A stretch of 64,000 nt of DNA from the NCBI RefSeq assembly GCF_023221595.1, contig NZ_CP096563.1, positions 3,925,501 to 3,989,500 of the forward strand, in the 5' to 3' direction. The position numbers were made by a program, and so were the translations under genes. Source of the stretch: Rhodococcus qingshengii JCM 15477. Its GTDB lineage: Bacteria > Actinomycetota > Actinomycetes > Mycobacteriales > Mycobacteriaceae. The notes under the pieces were generated by a model, which was given only the letters and a program-made list of their open reading frames with translations, searched no databases and was not told the origin of the DNA. Below are positions 54,165 to 64,000 of the stretch, in pieces (positions within the stretch are counted from its first letter, which is position 1; each line of letters opens with the position of its first letter).

Positions 54165-54242
54165 CTAACGGGTGAGAAGCCACGCGACGATCACGAGGAG
54201 AATCAGGGCTATCAGGGCGAGAGTGACCCGTGAGCGGGGCAT
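54165..54242 (-). CDS. 25-residue single-helix membrane peptide
   Basis: This tiny ORF (starting MPRSRVTLALIALILLVIVA) is nearly all membrane helix with a basic start. Its ATG overlaps the stop of the 68-residue membrane protein gene (TGATG) and GAGGAAAG precedes it, so it is likely translated by coupling. Function unknown. Confidence 0.62.
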   Translation of the reverse strand: MPRSRVTLALIALILLVIVAWLLTR

Positions 54243-54448
54243 CAGCTTTCCTCTACTTCTCGAGAATTCCTACGCAACCAGCCGAAGAGCGGCAGAGCGA
54301 GAACGGCGGCCAACACGCGATCCAGACCGATGGCCACCAGGCGGCACAGCGGAACGACGACGATCAGGACCAACGCGACCTGCGGGATGAACGGGAGCCC
54401 CGCCATCCACAGCTCGAAGCTGTCCCACCAATCCGCAATCCGATCCAC
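54242..54448 (-). CDS. Small membrane protein (Rv2401A-type)
   Basis: This 68-residue protein has an amphipathic start, a helix at about 22-45 (QVALVLIVVVPLCRLVAIGL) and a basic end with RNSREVEES. It matches the small membrane protein next to subI in M. tuberculosis. Function unknown; it may form an operon with the 25-residue peptide and, through the gap, precede the transporter operon. Confidence 0.72.
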   Translation of the reverse strand: MDRIADWWDSFELWMAGLPFIPQVALVLIVVVPLCRLVAIGLDRVLAAVLALPLFGWLRRNSREVEES

Positions 54449-54530
54449 GCCAACACCCTATCCTTCGGACGATACGGTCCCGACAGCGTGTGGATTGGAC
54501 GTGTGCCGATTCTGGCCGGATGATGGCCGA

Positions 54531-56489
54531 ATGAGTGCTGACGACGAAGTGGTGCAGACGATTCCTCCCGCCTCCACGGGTCACCATCGAAGCAACTTTC
54601 CCCCGATCGACGACTATGCGTTTCTTTCCGATTGCGAAACCTCGTGCCTGATTGCCCGTAACGGATCTGTCGAGTGGATGTGCGTTCCCCGCCCGGACTC
54701 CCCCAGCGTGTTCGGTGCCATCCTCGACCGCAGCGCAGGCCATTTCCGTATCGGCCCCTACGGCCAGAACGTGCCGGCCGCTCGGCGCTATCTGCCGGGT
54801 GGACTCATTCTCGAGACCACCTGGCAGACCGAGACCGGCTGGCTCGTCGTCCGCGACGCCCTGGTTCTCGGTCCCTGGCACAACGTCGACAAGCGATCGA
54901 ACACGCACAAGCGCACACCGACCGACTGGGATGCCGAACACACCCTTCTCCGTACGGTCAAATGCGTCAGCGGCACCGTCGAACTCGAGATGAGCTGTGA
55001 GCCCGCGTTCGACTATCACCGTGGCACGGCGAATTGGGAGTACACCGGAAAGGTCTACGAGGAAGCAACGGCAACGTGTCGCTCCGCCAAGCCCGGAGAC
55101 CATCCCACTCTGCGCTTGACCACCGACCTACGACTGGGTCTGGAAGGTCGTGAAGCACGAGCGCGGACGCGACTGGTCGAAGGCGACAACGTGTACGTCG
55201 CGCTCTCGTGGTCGGATCTTCCCGCGCCGCAGACGTTCGACGAGGCCGCCGACAAGATGTGGCAGACGTCCAAGTCCTGGCGTGAGTGGGTGACGATCGG
55301 CAAGTTCCCCGATCACCCGTGGCGCGGATACCTACAGCGCAGTGCGCTCACACTCAAGGGGCTCACCTACGCACCGACCGGAGCCCTACTCGCGGCTTCG
55401 ACGACCTCGCTACCGGAAACACCAGGCGGAGAACGCAACTGGGACTATCGCTACGCGTGGGTTCGCGATTCCACCTTCGCGCTGTGGGGCCTCTACACGC
55501 TCGGGTTGGACCGTGAGGCCAACGACTTCTTCAACTTCATCTACGACGTGTCGAGTTCGGACAACGGTCAGCCGCATCCTTTGCAGGTGATGTACGGCAT
55601 CGGCGGCGAGCGCACGCTCGAGGAATCCGAACTCAACCATCTGTCCGGCTACGACGGCGCCCGTCCGGTGCGTATCGGCAACGGGGCGTTCGATCAACAG
55701 CAGCACGACATCTGGGGCACCATGCTCGACTCGGTGTACCTCCACATCCGTACCCGCGAGCGCGTCCCCGAGGCGTTGTGGCCGCTGCTCAAGAAGCAGG
55801 TCGAGGAAGCGATCAAGCATTGGCGCCAGCCCGACCGCGGGATCTGGGAGGTGCGCGGTGAACCGCAGCACTTCACGTCGTCGAAGATCATGTGCTGGGT
55901 CGCTCTCGATCGCGGCGCCAAGCTGGCAGAGATGCAGGGCGAGAAGAGCTTTGCACAGCAATGGACAGCCATCGCGGACGAGATCAAGGCCGACATCCTC
56001 GCGCACGGTGTCGACTCGCGCGGAGTTCTGACGCAGCGGTACGGCCACGATTCACTCGACGCGTCGCTCTTGTTGGCACCGCTGCTGCGCTTCCTGCCGG
56101 CCGACGATCCGCGCATCCGGGCGACGGTGCTGGCGATCGCCGACGAGCTCACCGAAGAGGGGTTGGTCCTGCGCTATCGCGTCGACACCACCGACGACGG
56201 ATTGAGCGGAGAAGAGGGCACGTTCACCATCTGCTCCTTCTGGCTCGTCTCCGCCCTCGTCGAGATCGGCGAACTGGATCGGGCAAAGCATCTCTGCGAG
56301 CGTCTGCTCGGGTTCGCGAGCCCGCTCAAGCTGTACGCGGAGGAGATCGACGCGCACACCGGTCGCCATCTGGGTAACTTCCCGCAGGCGTTCACACACC
56401 TGGCGCTGATCAACGCCGTGGTCCACGTGATCCGCGCCGAGGAAGCTGCCGAAGCCGGAGCTTTCCAGCCCGCGCACAACGCGACCTAG
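54531..56489 (+). CDS. Glycoside hydrolase family 15, trehalase-like
   Basis: This 652-residue GH15 enzyme starts at PPIDDYAFLSDCETSCLIAR and carries the (alpha/alpha)6 core from about residue 270, including NWDYRYAWVRDSTFALWGLY. M. tuberculosis Rv2402 and its M. smegmatis relative hydrolyse trehalose to glucose, so trehalase is the likely activity. ATG 54531 matches family N-terminus; the frame is open to 54330. It is divergent from the small membrane genes and ends at a strong hairpin. Confidence 0.88.
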   Translation: MSADDEVVQTIPPASTGHHRSNFPPIDDYAFLSDCETSCLIARNGSVEWMCVPRPDSPSVFGAILDRSAGHFRIGPYGQNVPAARRYLPGGLILETTWQTETGWLVVRDALVLGPWHNVDKRSNTHKRTPTDWDAEHTLLRTVKCVSGTVELEMSCEPAFDYHRGTANWEYTGKVYEEATATCRSAKPGDHPTLRLTTDLRLGLEGREARARTRLVEGDNVYVALSWSDLPAPQTFDEAADKMWQTSKSWREWVTIGKFPDHPWRGYLQRSALTLKGLTYAPTGALLAASTTSLPETPGGERNWDYRYAWVRDSTFALWGLYTLGLDREANDFFNFIYDVSSSDNGQPHPLQVMYGIGGERTLEESELNHLSGYDGARPVRIGNGAFDQQQHDIWGTMLDSVYLHIRTRERVPEALWPLLKKQVEEAIKHWRQPDRGIWEVRGEPQHFTSSKIMCWVALDRGAKLAEMQGEKSFAQQWTAIADEIKADILAHGVDSRGVLTQRYGHDSLDASLLLAPLLRFLPADDPRIRATVLAIADELTEEGLVLRYRVDTTDDGLSGEEGTFTICSFWLVSALVEIGELDRAKHLCERLLGFASPLKLYAEEIDAHTGRHLGNFPQAFTHLALINAVVHVIRAEEAAEAGAFQPAHNAT

Positions 56490-56494
56490 ACCCC

Positions 56495-56544
56495 CTGCTG
56501 TGCGCCTTTATTAACCGCCCGCGGTTAATAAAGGCGCACAGCAG
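56495..56544. terminator. 24-bp perfect hairpin, bidirectional terminator
   Basis: Two 24-base arms (56495-56518 and 56521-56544) are perfectly complementary across a two-base centre. It is AT-rich in the middle (TTTATTAA) and lies exactly between the convergent GH15 and FecB-like stop codons, so it can serve both. The extreme symmetry is unusual for a simple terminator. Confidence 0.8.
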
Positions 56545-56546
56545 GT

Positions 56547-57536
56547 CTAGCCGGCCACCGCTTCGAGCTGCGGCGTGATCGATTCGAGCGAGTACTTCAG
56601 CGACAGCGACGACGGAGTGTTCAGGCCGGCAACAGTCGGATAGTCGACGATGGCCAATCCGCCACCCTTGACTGCAGGCAGGTCGGCAAACCCCGGCAGC
56701 TTCATCATGTCGTCGAGCGACCCGCCGTTGGGCAGCAGCACCACGACGTCGGCGCTGAGAGCGTCGACCCGTTCCGGGCTGAGTATCAGCCGGCCACCGG
56801 TCACACCGGCCTCGTCGACCAGCTTGGGCGGCAACGACATTCCCAGACGCGTGAACAGTCCCGAAGCACCGTCCTTGGGATCAGCGACGATCACCAACTG
56901 CGACGTCGGGAAGACGTACTGCGACAAAAGAGCGGTCTTACCCTTCAGCCCCGGCAACCGCTGTGCGAGCGCATCGATCTGCCCGTTTGTCGCCTCGACG
57001 ATCTCGTCGGCTCGCGACTCCTTGTCGAGAACCCGGCCGAGAATCTCCACCTGGTCCTGCCACGGATCGACCTGGACGTCGGACAGACCGGCAATTGTCG
57101 GAGCGATCTTGCTCAACTGGTCGAAATCGTCCTGATCGGCGACGGAGAACCCGCCGAGAATCAGATCGGGATCCAAGGCTGCAATTTCTTCAGCTTTGAG
57201 CGGGACACCGAACTGCTGGATCGCCGAGCGATCGAGTTCCTTCGCCGACGCGTCCACGCCACTCTCCCACGGGAACAGACCACGCTCGTCGCCCATCGGG
57301 CCGGCAGCCAGGTACCCCACCGGCTGGATTCCGAGTTCGAGCAGAGCGTCGAGCCACTGGGTGTCGGCCGCGACGATGCGCGTCGGCGTCCCGGTGATCG
57401 TGGTGGCGCCGAACTTGTGGTCGATCGTGGTGACCCGACCGCCCGCGATCTCGTCGGCGTCCGAGGACGAACATCCGCTGATACCTACGACCAGCGCTCC
57501 CAAGAGAGCCACCGCCGAAAACTTCATCGCACGCAC
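56547..57536 (-). CDS. FecB-like iron-siderophore-binding lipoprotein
   Basis: This 329-residue periplasmic-binding-protein-like lipoprotein has a signal with GISGC lipobox and the FecB/FhuD pattern (PTRIVAADTQWLDALLELG, LKAEEIAALDPDLILGG). No permease or ATPase gene is nearby, so it works with a remote transporter or has another role. GGAGGAG precedes the GTG. An IdeR/DtxR-like box overlaps its promoter region. Confidence 0.88.
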   Translation of the reverse strand: MRAMKFSAVALLGALVVGISGCSSSDADEIAGGRVTTIDHKFGATTITGTPTRIVAADTQWLDALLELGIQPVGYLAAGPMGDERGLFPWESGVDASAKELDRSAIQQFGVPLKAEEIAALDPDLILGGFSVADQDDFDQLSKIAPTIAGLSDVQVDPWQDQVEILGRVLDKESRADEIVEATNGQIDALAQRLPGLKGKTALLSQYVFPTSQLVIVADPKDGASGLFTRLGMSLPPKLVDEAGVTGGRLILSPERVDALSADVVVLLPNGGSLDDMMKLPGFADLPAVKGGGLAIVDYPTVAGLNTPSSLSLKYSLESITPQLEAVAG

Positions 57537-57555
57537 GAAAATACTCCTCCACTAG

Positions 57556-57574
57556 TTAGCAGAGGCTTACCTTC
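57556..57574. promoter_or_regulatory. IdeR/DtxR-like iron box
   Basis: TTAGCAGAGGCTTACCTTC matches the 19-base IdeR/DtxR consensus at about 12 positions and lies 20 bases upstream of the FecB-like start, suggesting iron-dependent repression. Confidence 0.5.
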
Positions 57575-57607
57575 TCATATGGGATCCGGCTGTGTCCGAC
57601 CTTGCTT

Positions 57608-58537
57608 TCAGGCGAAACGAGAGAGCAGACGCTCCGCATCGGCGCCGATGCGTCGAACCACGTCGCCGGCCGGATGGGTTCCGTGTACGAGTCCGACAGC
57701 TTCTCCGGCGTAGACGACTCCGCTGTGGGGATCCGACGGGTCGTACGCCTTTGCCAGCATTTCCTCATCGGCGTCGACTCCGTGCCAGGCGGCAGTGAAC
57801 TCGTTGGCCACCGCGCGGCCACCCCACCGCTGCGGCCACGGTTGACTGCGCGCTCGGTCGAACACCGAGGTGTAAATCGTGTCGGCACTTCCGGCTTCGA
57901 CGACGCGGTCGCGGGCATAGTCCGGCCCGACCGTCTCCGGGCTGGCGAGCAGCGCCGTTCCGATCATCACGCCTTCCCCGCCGGCTGCCAGGACTGCGGC
58001 CAAACCGCGGCCGGTCCCGATTCCGCCGGCCGCCAGTACTGGAAGTGATGTCGTTTCGAGGATCTCCTGCAGCAGCGGCAAGGTTCCGATTCGGCCCGTG
58101 TGACCGCCTGCCTCACCGCCTTGCGCGATCACGCCGTCGACACCCGCGGCCTCGACAATGCGAAGGTCTTCGAGCGTATTGATCTGTGACACAACGGGAA
58201 TGCCCGCATCGTGGATTCGTCCGACATACGAGGCGGGATCACCGAACGACAAGGTGATCATGGTCGGCTCGACGGCAATCGCGGCGTCGAGCATCAACTC
58301 GTTCTCGGGCAGCGACCACGTCATCAGGCCGACGCCGAACTTTCCGCCGATCGAGCGGGCCACCTCGGCTTCGGCCTCGATCCACTCCGGTGTGTTGTAC
58401 CGGGCCGCGCCAAGCAGACCCAACCCGCCGGCCGCCGATACAGCTCCGGCGAGCGCGCCGCCCGCGCGACCACCCATGGGCGCCCCGAGAACCGGGATTT
58501 CGACTCCGAACTCTCGGGACAACCAGGTGGTGACCAT
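57608..58537 (-). CDS. Nitronate monooxygenase family protein
   Basis: This 309-residue FMN enzyme has the family loops PVLGAPMGGRAGGALAGAVS, the QGGEAGGHTG phosphate-binding segment and AAGGIGTGRGLAAVLAAGG. Family members oxidise nitronates or act as enoyl reductases; the natural substrate is unknown. It begins seven bases before lepA ends, in the same direction, so co-transcription is possible. Confidence 0.85.
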   Translation of the reverse strand: MVTTWLSREFGVEIPVLGAPMGGRAGGALAGAVSAAGGLGLLGAARYNTPEWIEAEAEVARSIGGKFGVGLMTWSLPENELMLDAAIAVEPTMITLSFGDPASYVGRIHDAGIPVVSQINTLEDLRIVEAAGVDGVIAQGGEAGGHTGRIGTLPLLQEILETTSLPVLAAGGIGTGRGLAAVLAAGGEGVMIGTALLASPETVGPDYARDRVVEAGSADTIYTSVFDRARSQPWPQRWGGRAVANEFTAAWHGVDADEEMLAKAYDPSDPHSGVVYAGEAVGLVHGTHPAGDVVRRIGADAERLLSRFA

Positions 58538-58543
58538 GCGCTC

Positions 58544-60436
<1,893 letters not shown>

Positions 60437-60508
60437 CCCTCAGGATATCCAAGTCTCGGCGCCGCCGTACCAGGGGTTCCCACGGGCGGGTGATTATGCT
60501 CGAACGCT

Positions 60509-61042
60509 ATGGCAAGCATGTGGAAGCAGATCGGCAGAACCCTCGGCGCCCTCGCGGTGGAGAAGGGGCCCGCGTTGCTGCGCCAGTTGCAGTCGTCCAC
60601 GTCCCAGTCGTCTGCCTCGAAGCCGGGTCCGTCCGGCCGCCCGATCGCCGCGCGAACGTCTCCGACCGCACATCGCGCCCGCAAGGTCGAGTACTCCCCC
60701 GACCTCGACGGCAAGGCCGATCCGGGCGAAATCGTCTGGACCTGGGTTGCCTACGAGGAGGATCCGACCCAGGGCAAAGACCGCCCGGTGCTGGTTGTCG
60801 GCCGCGACGGCGACACGCTGCTCGGCCTGATGTTGTCTTCGCAGAGTAAACGCGAGGGTGAGCACGATTGGCTCGCAATCGGTTCGGGTCCATGGGACGG
60901 CGAGGGAAGGCCCAGCTGGGTCCGGCTCGACCGGGTGCTCGACGTTCCCGAGAGCGGGATCCGGCGCGAGGGCGCCGTCATGGATCACAAGAAGTTCGAC
61001 GCGGTCGCGGCAAAACTTCGGGCCGACTTCAGCTGGAGCTGA
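60509..61042 (+). CDS. PemK/MazF-like protein
   Basis: This 177-residue protein has a PemK/MazF-type domain at about 70-175: GEIVWTWVAYEEDPTQGKDRPVLVVGR and SWVRLDRVLDVP. A 65-residue low-complexity head precedes it. No antitoxin gene is adjacent, and the head is unlike typical MazF, so a housekeeping or orphan role is likely. M. tuberculosis Rv2405 is in the same place. A TATGCT box lies eight bases before the ATG. Confidence 0.78.
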   Translation: MASMWKQIGRTLGALAVEKGPALLRQLQSSTSQSSASKPGPSGRPIAARTSPTAHRARKVEYSPDLDGKADPGEIVWTWVAYEEDPTQGKDRPVLVVGRDGDTLLGLMLSSQSKREGEHDWLAIGSGPWDGEGRPSWVRLDRVLDVPESGIRREGAVMDHKKFDAVAAKLRADFSWS

Positions 61043-61072
61043 AGCCGACCCGGACGATGGAAACAGTGTCGA

Positions 61073-61846
61073 TCAGCTGTCCATACGGTTGAACCGTCCG
61101 AAGAGTGCTCGATAGATGAGTGCACCGAGCGCACCGCCGATGAGCGGGAACACGATGAACAACCACACCTGACCGAGTGCACCGTCCTGGAACGGTGCGA
61201 CAGCGAGGCTTCGAGCGGGGTTGACGGAGGTGTTGTCGATCGGGATCGAGATCAGGTGAATGACGGCCAGGGTGAAGCCGATGGACACCCCGGCGAGCGG
61301 CACGTCGGAGATCTGGTCGGTCGACGCGAGAACGACGAATACCAGCAGTGCTGTCAGCAGGATCTCGATGATCATGGCGGCACCGATGCCGTAGCCGTCG
61401 GAAACCACGTTTCCGAGAAGATTCTTCTCGGCAGACGGACTGTGTGCGCCCCAACCGTTTGCGCCCAAACCGTCAGCAGCACGGTTGTAAGCCGGGAGAC
61501 TGTTGGCCACCGTGTAGATCACGACGCCTGCGACCAAGCCGCCGATCACTTGCGCGACAACGTAAATCGCCGCATTGACGGCTGAGATTCGCCCGATCAC
61601 GAATTGGCCGAGAGTCACGGCTGGGTTGACGTGGCAACCGGAAATCGGTCCGATCGCATATACGAGGAACAGCAGGGTCAGGCCGAATGCGAAGGCAACT
61701 CCGAGATTGCCGACTTTCGCACCTGCAAAGACGGCAGTTCCGACTGCGGAGAACACGAGCACAAATGTTCCCACCGCTTCGGCCGCATACTTCTTCACAT
61801 CCGAGATCGGTTCGATCTCAGTCAATTCCTGTGCAGTTGGAGACAT
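61073..61846 (-). CDS. aqpZ: Aquaporin (AqpZ-type)
   Basis: This 257-residue channel has six helices and both NPA motifs (74-76 and 209-211). His197 and Arg212 fit the narrow water-selective filter of AqpZ-type channels, so water is more likely than glycerol. It stands between the MazF-like gene and the transglutaminase gene as a single unit. Confidence 0.9.
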   Translation of the reverse strand: MSPTAQELTEIEPISDVKKYAAEAVGTFVLVFSAVGTAVFAGAKVGNLGVAFAFGLTLLFLVYAIGPISGCHVNPAVTLGQFVIGRISAVNAAIYVVAQVIGGLVAGVVIYTVANSLPAYNRAADGLGANGWGAHSPSAEKNLLGNVVSDGYGIGAAMIIEILLTALLVFVVLASTDQISDVPLAGVSIGFTLAVIHLISIPIDNTSVNPARSLAVAPFQDGALGQVWLFIVFPLIGGALGALIYRALFGRFNRMDS

Positions 61847-61905
61847 ATTCCCACCTTCTTCTCATCGAACGGTAGTAATGCTCACGCGCCTAGATTTGCC
61901 GGACT

Positions 61906-62748
61906 TTACGCAAGCCTGGTGATCTCCACAACAACTTCGAGATCTGTGGAGCGTCCACCGGAAAAGATTCCCTTCAAAGGCGGCACATCCGAATAGTCCC
62001 TTCCTATTCCGACCGAGACATGCTGTTCATTCACAGCTATCGCATTGGTCGGGTCGTATCCCCACCACGCGCCGGTCCACGCTTCGATCCACGCGTGCGA
62101 TTCCCCGACCACCGTGTCCCCGACTGCCGCATCACGTTTCGGGTGGAGATAGCCGGAAACGTATCGACACGGTATTCCCATCGTTCGAAGCAACACCAAG
62201 GTCAGATGCGCATAGTCCTGGCAGACACCTTTCCTGGCCGACCAGGCCTCCACCGCCGACGTATGCACTCCGGTCGTACCGGGAACATATGACATTTCGC
62301 CGTAAACCCATTGCGACGCAGCCACTACTGCATCTTCAGGTGATTTATCTTTGCGCAATTCCTTGGCAATTGTCGCCAGCTTACGATCACGCGGAACATA
62401 TCTCGTGAAACTCAGTTGTTCGTTGAATCGATCTTTAATCGCGTTTCCCGACAATTCATCCCAGTCGACGGTTTCCTCGGGCTGAACGAACGGTTCGGTC
62501 TCCACCACCGACAGTCCGGTCACTTCGAGTTCCGTATGCGGGGCGTGCAAGTCGAAGGCGGTCACCGCGGTGCCCCAGTAATCGGTGTATCGGTAGGAAC
62601 GCGTTGCCGGCTGGGTTTCGACGCGCGTGAGTATCACCGTCTGCCTGGTGTCGCCGCGAGGTGTCAATCGCGCTTCGTTGTACGACGACGTCACCGGGGC
62701 GTCGTACGCATATCCCGTGGTGTGCACGACCCTCATTCGCCAGCTCAC
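61906..62748 (-). CDS. Transglutaminase-like protein
   Basis: This 280-residue protein has an N-terminal beta domain (MRVVHTTGYAYDAP) and a transglutaminase-like core with Cys in RKGVCQDYAHL, His in VGESHAWIEAW and Asp in GYDPTN, the full catalytic triad. GTG 62748 overlaps the alpha-E stop and has GGAGGGAG before it. With alpha-E and ATP-grasp genes it forms the conserved three-gene cluster Rv2409c-Rv2411c. Confidence 0.9.
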   Translation of the reverse strand: MSWRMRVVHTTGYAYDAPVTSSYNEARLTPRGDTRQTVILTRVETQPATRSYRYTDYWGTAVTAFDLHAPHTELEVTGLSVVETEPFVQPEETVDWDELSGNAIKDRFNEQLSFTRYVPRDRKLATIAKELRKDKSPEDAVVAASQWVYGEMSYVPGTTGVHTSAVEAWSARKGVCQDYAHLTLVLLRTMGIPCRYVSGYLHPKRDAAVGDTVVGESHAWIEAWTGAWWGYDPTNAIAVNEQHVSVGIGRDYSDVPPLKGIFSGGRSTDLEVVVEITRLA

Positions 62749-63716
62749 AGCTCTCCCTCCACCGTCGACTCCGCATACGCGGCGCCGGCATCCGTCCACG
62801 CGACCCACGGCGCAGCGTGGAAGTACTGCAATGCAATCGCCTCACCCAGTTCGCGACAGGTCTCCTGCCAACCGAGCAACCGTCCTTGCAGATCTTCGAG
62901 CAACACGCCCTGCGGCAGGAACTCGAGTTCGCTGCGTGCGCGGCCCAGAAGCCGCGGCGCCTCCGCCCGGATTCCGACGCGACTGCCCGGCTGCGGGTCG
63001 AGCTCCTGCAGGCACTTCTCGGCCTGCCTGATCGAGTGGAACACCGAGCGCGGAAAGAGCCTGTCCAACAAGATGAACTCGACGACGCGATTGGCGTCGA
63101 GTGCTCCGCGATACGTACGCAGATACGTGTCATGTGCGCCCGCCGAGCGAAGAACGCTGACCCATGCCGGCGACGACGGGCGGTCACCGGCGCGCGCCAG
63201 AAGCATCCGCACGATCATGTCGACACGTTCGATCGACCTGCCCAGCAGAAGGAACCGATAGCCGTCGTCGCGACTGAGCGTGGAATCCGCCAGGCCCGCG
63301 AACATCGCTGCGCGTTCCTCCACATAGCGGAAGAACTCGTGTGGCCCCAGCCTGCGTGAGGCACGTTCACGCTCGGCCAGTCCGTTGTACGTGGTGTTCA
63401 GGCACTCCCACATCTCACTCGACGTGACCTCACGCGCCCCGCGAGCATTCTCACGAGCACTTGCCAGCGAGTCCACGATCGAACCAACCTGGTTGCGGCT
63501 GAACGCAACCAGATCGGTGAGCGAGCGCACGTCGAGCTTGCCCTCCGGCGCCTCGATGCCGAGGACACGCAGGAGCAGACGCGACGTTCGGTCCGGGTCG
63601 ACGGTGGCGTCGTCGAGCAATTGATGGACGGCGACGTCGAGGATCCGAGCAGTGTCGTCGGCGCGCTCGACGTAGCGGCCGATCCAGTAGAGGGACTCTG
63701 CGTTGCGAGCAAGCAT
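62745..63716 (-). CDS. Alpha-E domain protein
   Basis: This 323-residue all-helical protein starts MLARNAESLYWIGRYVERAD and includes SRDDGYRFLLLGRSIERVDM. The alpha-E family always occurs near circularly permuted ATP-grasp and transglutaminase genes. Its biochemical role is unknown; a part in peptide ligation or modification has been proposed. Confidence 0.9.
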   Translation of the reverse strand: MLARNAESLYWIGRYVERADDTARILDVAVHQLLDDATVDPDRTSRLLLRVLGIEAPEGKLDVRSLTDLVAFSRNQVGSIVDSLASARENARGAREVTSSEMWECLNTTYNGLAERERASRRLGPHEFFRYVEERAAMFAGLADSTLSRDDGYRFLLLGRSIERVDMIVRMLLARAGDRPSSPAWVSVLRSAGAHDTYLRTYRGALDANRVVEFILLDRLFPRSVFHSIRQAEKCLQELDPQPGSRVGIRAEAPRLLGRARSELEFLPQGVLLEDLQGRLLGWQETCRELGEAIALQYFHAAPWVAWTDAGAAYAESTVEGEL

Positions 63717-63772
63717 CGGTCACCACGCTCCGTTCACTGATAGTTCTTGGTAGCTGGGCACTTCCGAGGTGT

Positions 63773-64000
63773 TCACTGTTGCTGCTGCTGTTGTTGCTGC
63801 GAGGTGCTCAGTTCGGGACCCTGCACCGGCTCCGCGGATTCCGGGGGCTCGGACACCAGTTCCTCGCCTGACAACTCTGGGTCTTCGTCAGAGGTGCGAC
63901 TCGCAAGCACCCACGTGTCCTTGCTTCCGCCGCCCTGGCTGGAGTTGACCACCAGCGAACCTTCCGGAAGTGCCACCCGGGTCAGGCCGCCGGGCAACAC
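63773..64000 (-). CDS. Circularly permuted ATP-grasp protein, C-terminal end only
   Basis: Only the last 75 residues are in the window; the gene continues past the right edge. It includes [20 protein letters not shown] followed by [11 protein letters not shown], the typical end of the ATP-grasp core. An acidic linker and an unusual tail of eight Gln residues follow. It starts the cluster with alpha-E and transglutaminase genes, 56 bases upstream of alpha-E. Confidence 0.85.
   Translation of the reverse strand: MLPGGLTRVALPEGSLVVNSSQGGGSKDTWVLASRTSDEDPELSGEELVSEPPESAEPVQGPELSTSQQQQQQQQ

Overview
The window looks like chromosomal DNA of a high-GC, mycolic-acid-type actinobacterium, most likely a Rhodococcus of the R. 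erythropolis/qingshengii type. This is inferred from codon usage, gene families and gene order; no search was run. From memory, the core gene order follows Mycobacterium tuberculosis Rv2357c to Rv2411c: glyS, smtB, zur, a YbjN-like gene, uppS, recO, an amidase, era, a CorC-like gene, ybeY, phoH, rsmE, dnaJ2, hrcA, hemW, sirA, cysH, a chelatase, the sulfate ABC transporter, a small membrane gene, a GH15 trehalase, lepA, a MazF-like gene, and the transglutaminase/alpha-E/ATP-grasp trio. I see no tRNA, rRNA, insertion sequence, prophage or CRISPR array.

Layout. 1-6.0 kb: a YdcF-like membrane protein, a TPM-domain protein, a dolichol-phosphate-mannose-synthase-like GT2, an XRE regulator, and SnoaL-like, MepB and RibD-C reductase genes. 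6.1-10.6 kb: glyS; the metal-sensing pair smtB-zur; and the recO-uppS-ybjN-like operon. 10.6-26 kb is extra relative to the M. tuberculosis order. It holds a TetR regulator, an AurF-like diiron oxygenase, a DoxX protein, a TPP-riboswitch-controlled SDR plus flavin monooxygenase operon, dinB with a LexA-like box, a MarR regulator with a frameshifted quinone oxidoreductase, and a complete kdp potassium-uptake operon with two tiny membrane ORFs at its head. 26-32 kb: amidase plus TetR, then phoH-ybeY-corC-era. 32-40 kb: a TetR/MFS efflux pair, an esterase, an L,D-transpeptidase, and hrcA-dnaJ-rsmE. 40-50 kb: a maltokinase-cap-like protein, hemW, and the sulfate assimilation operon sirA-cysH-cysD-cysN-chelatase, then a DUF998 protein and a universal stress protein. 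50-54.5 kb: the sulfate ABC transporter and two small membrane ORFs. 54.5-64 kb: GH15 trehalase, an orphan FecB-like lipoprotein, a nitronate monooxygenase, lepA, a MazF-like protein, an aquaporin, and the transglutaminase/alpha-E/ATP-grasp cluster, cut by the right edge.

How the parts work together. Sulfate is imported by the cysP-T-W-A transporter, activated by CysDN, reduced by CysH (an APS reductase; no CysC is present) and SirA, and the chelatase-like gene probably supplies siroheme. Both sulfur operons are preceded by a short ORF ending in clustered Cys codons (42374-42466 and 54029-54118), which matches cysteine-responsive attenuation known in mycobacteria. The strongest lead for something undescribed is the TPP riboswitch at 13072-13151. 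It controls two oxidoreductases with no standard thiamine gene nearby. Several genes also show a -10 hexamer placed six or seven bases before the start codon, indicating leaderless mRNAs.
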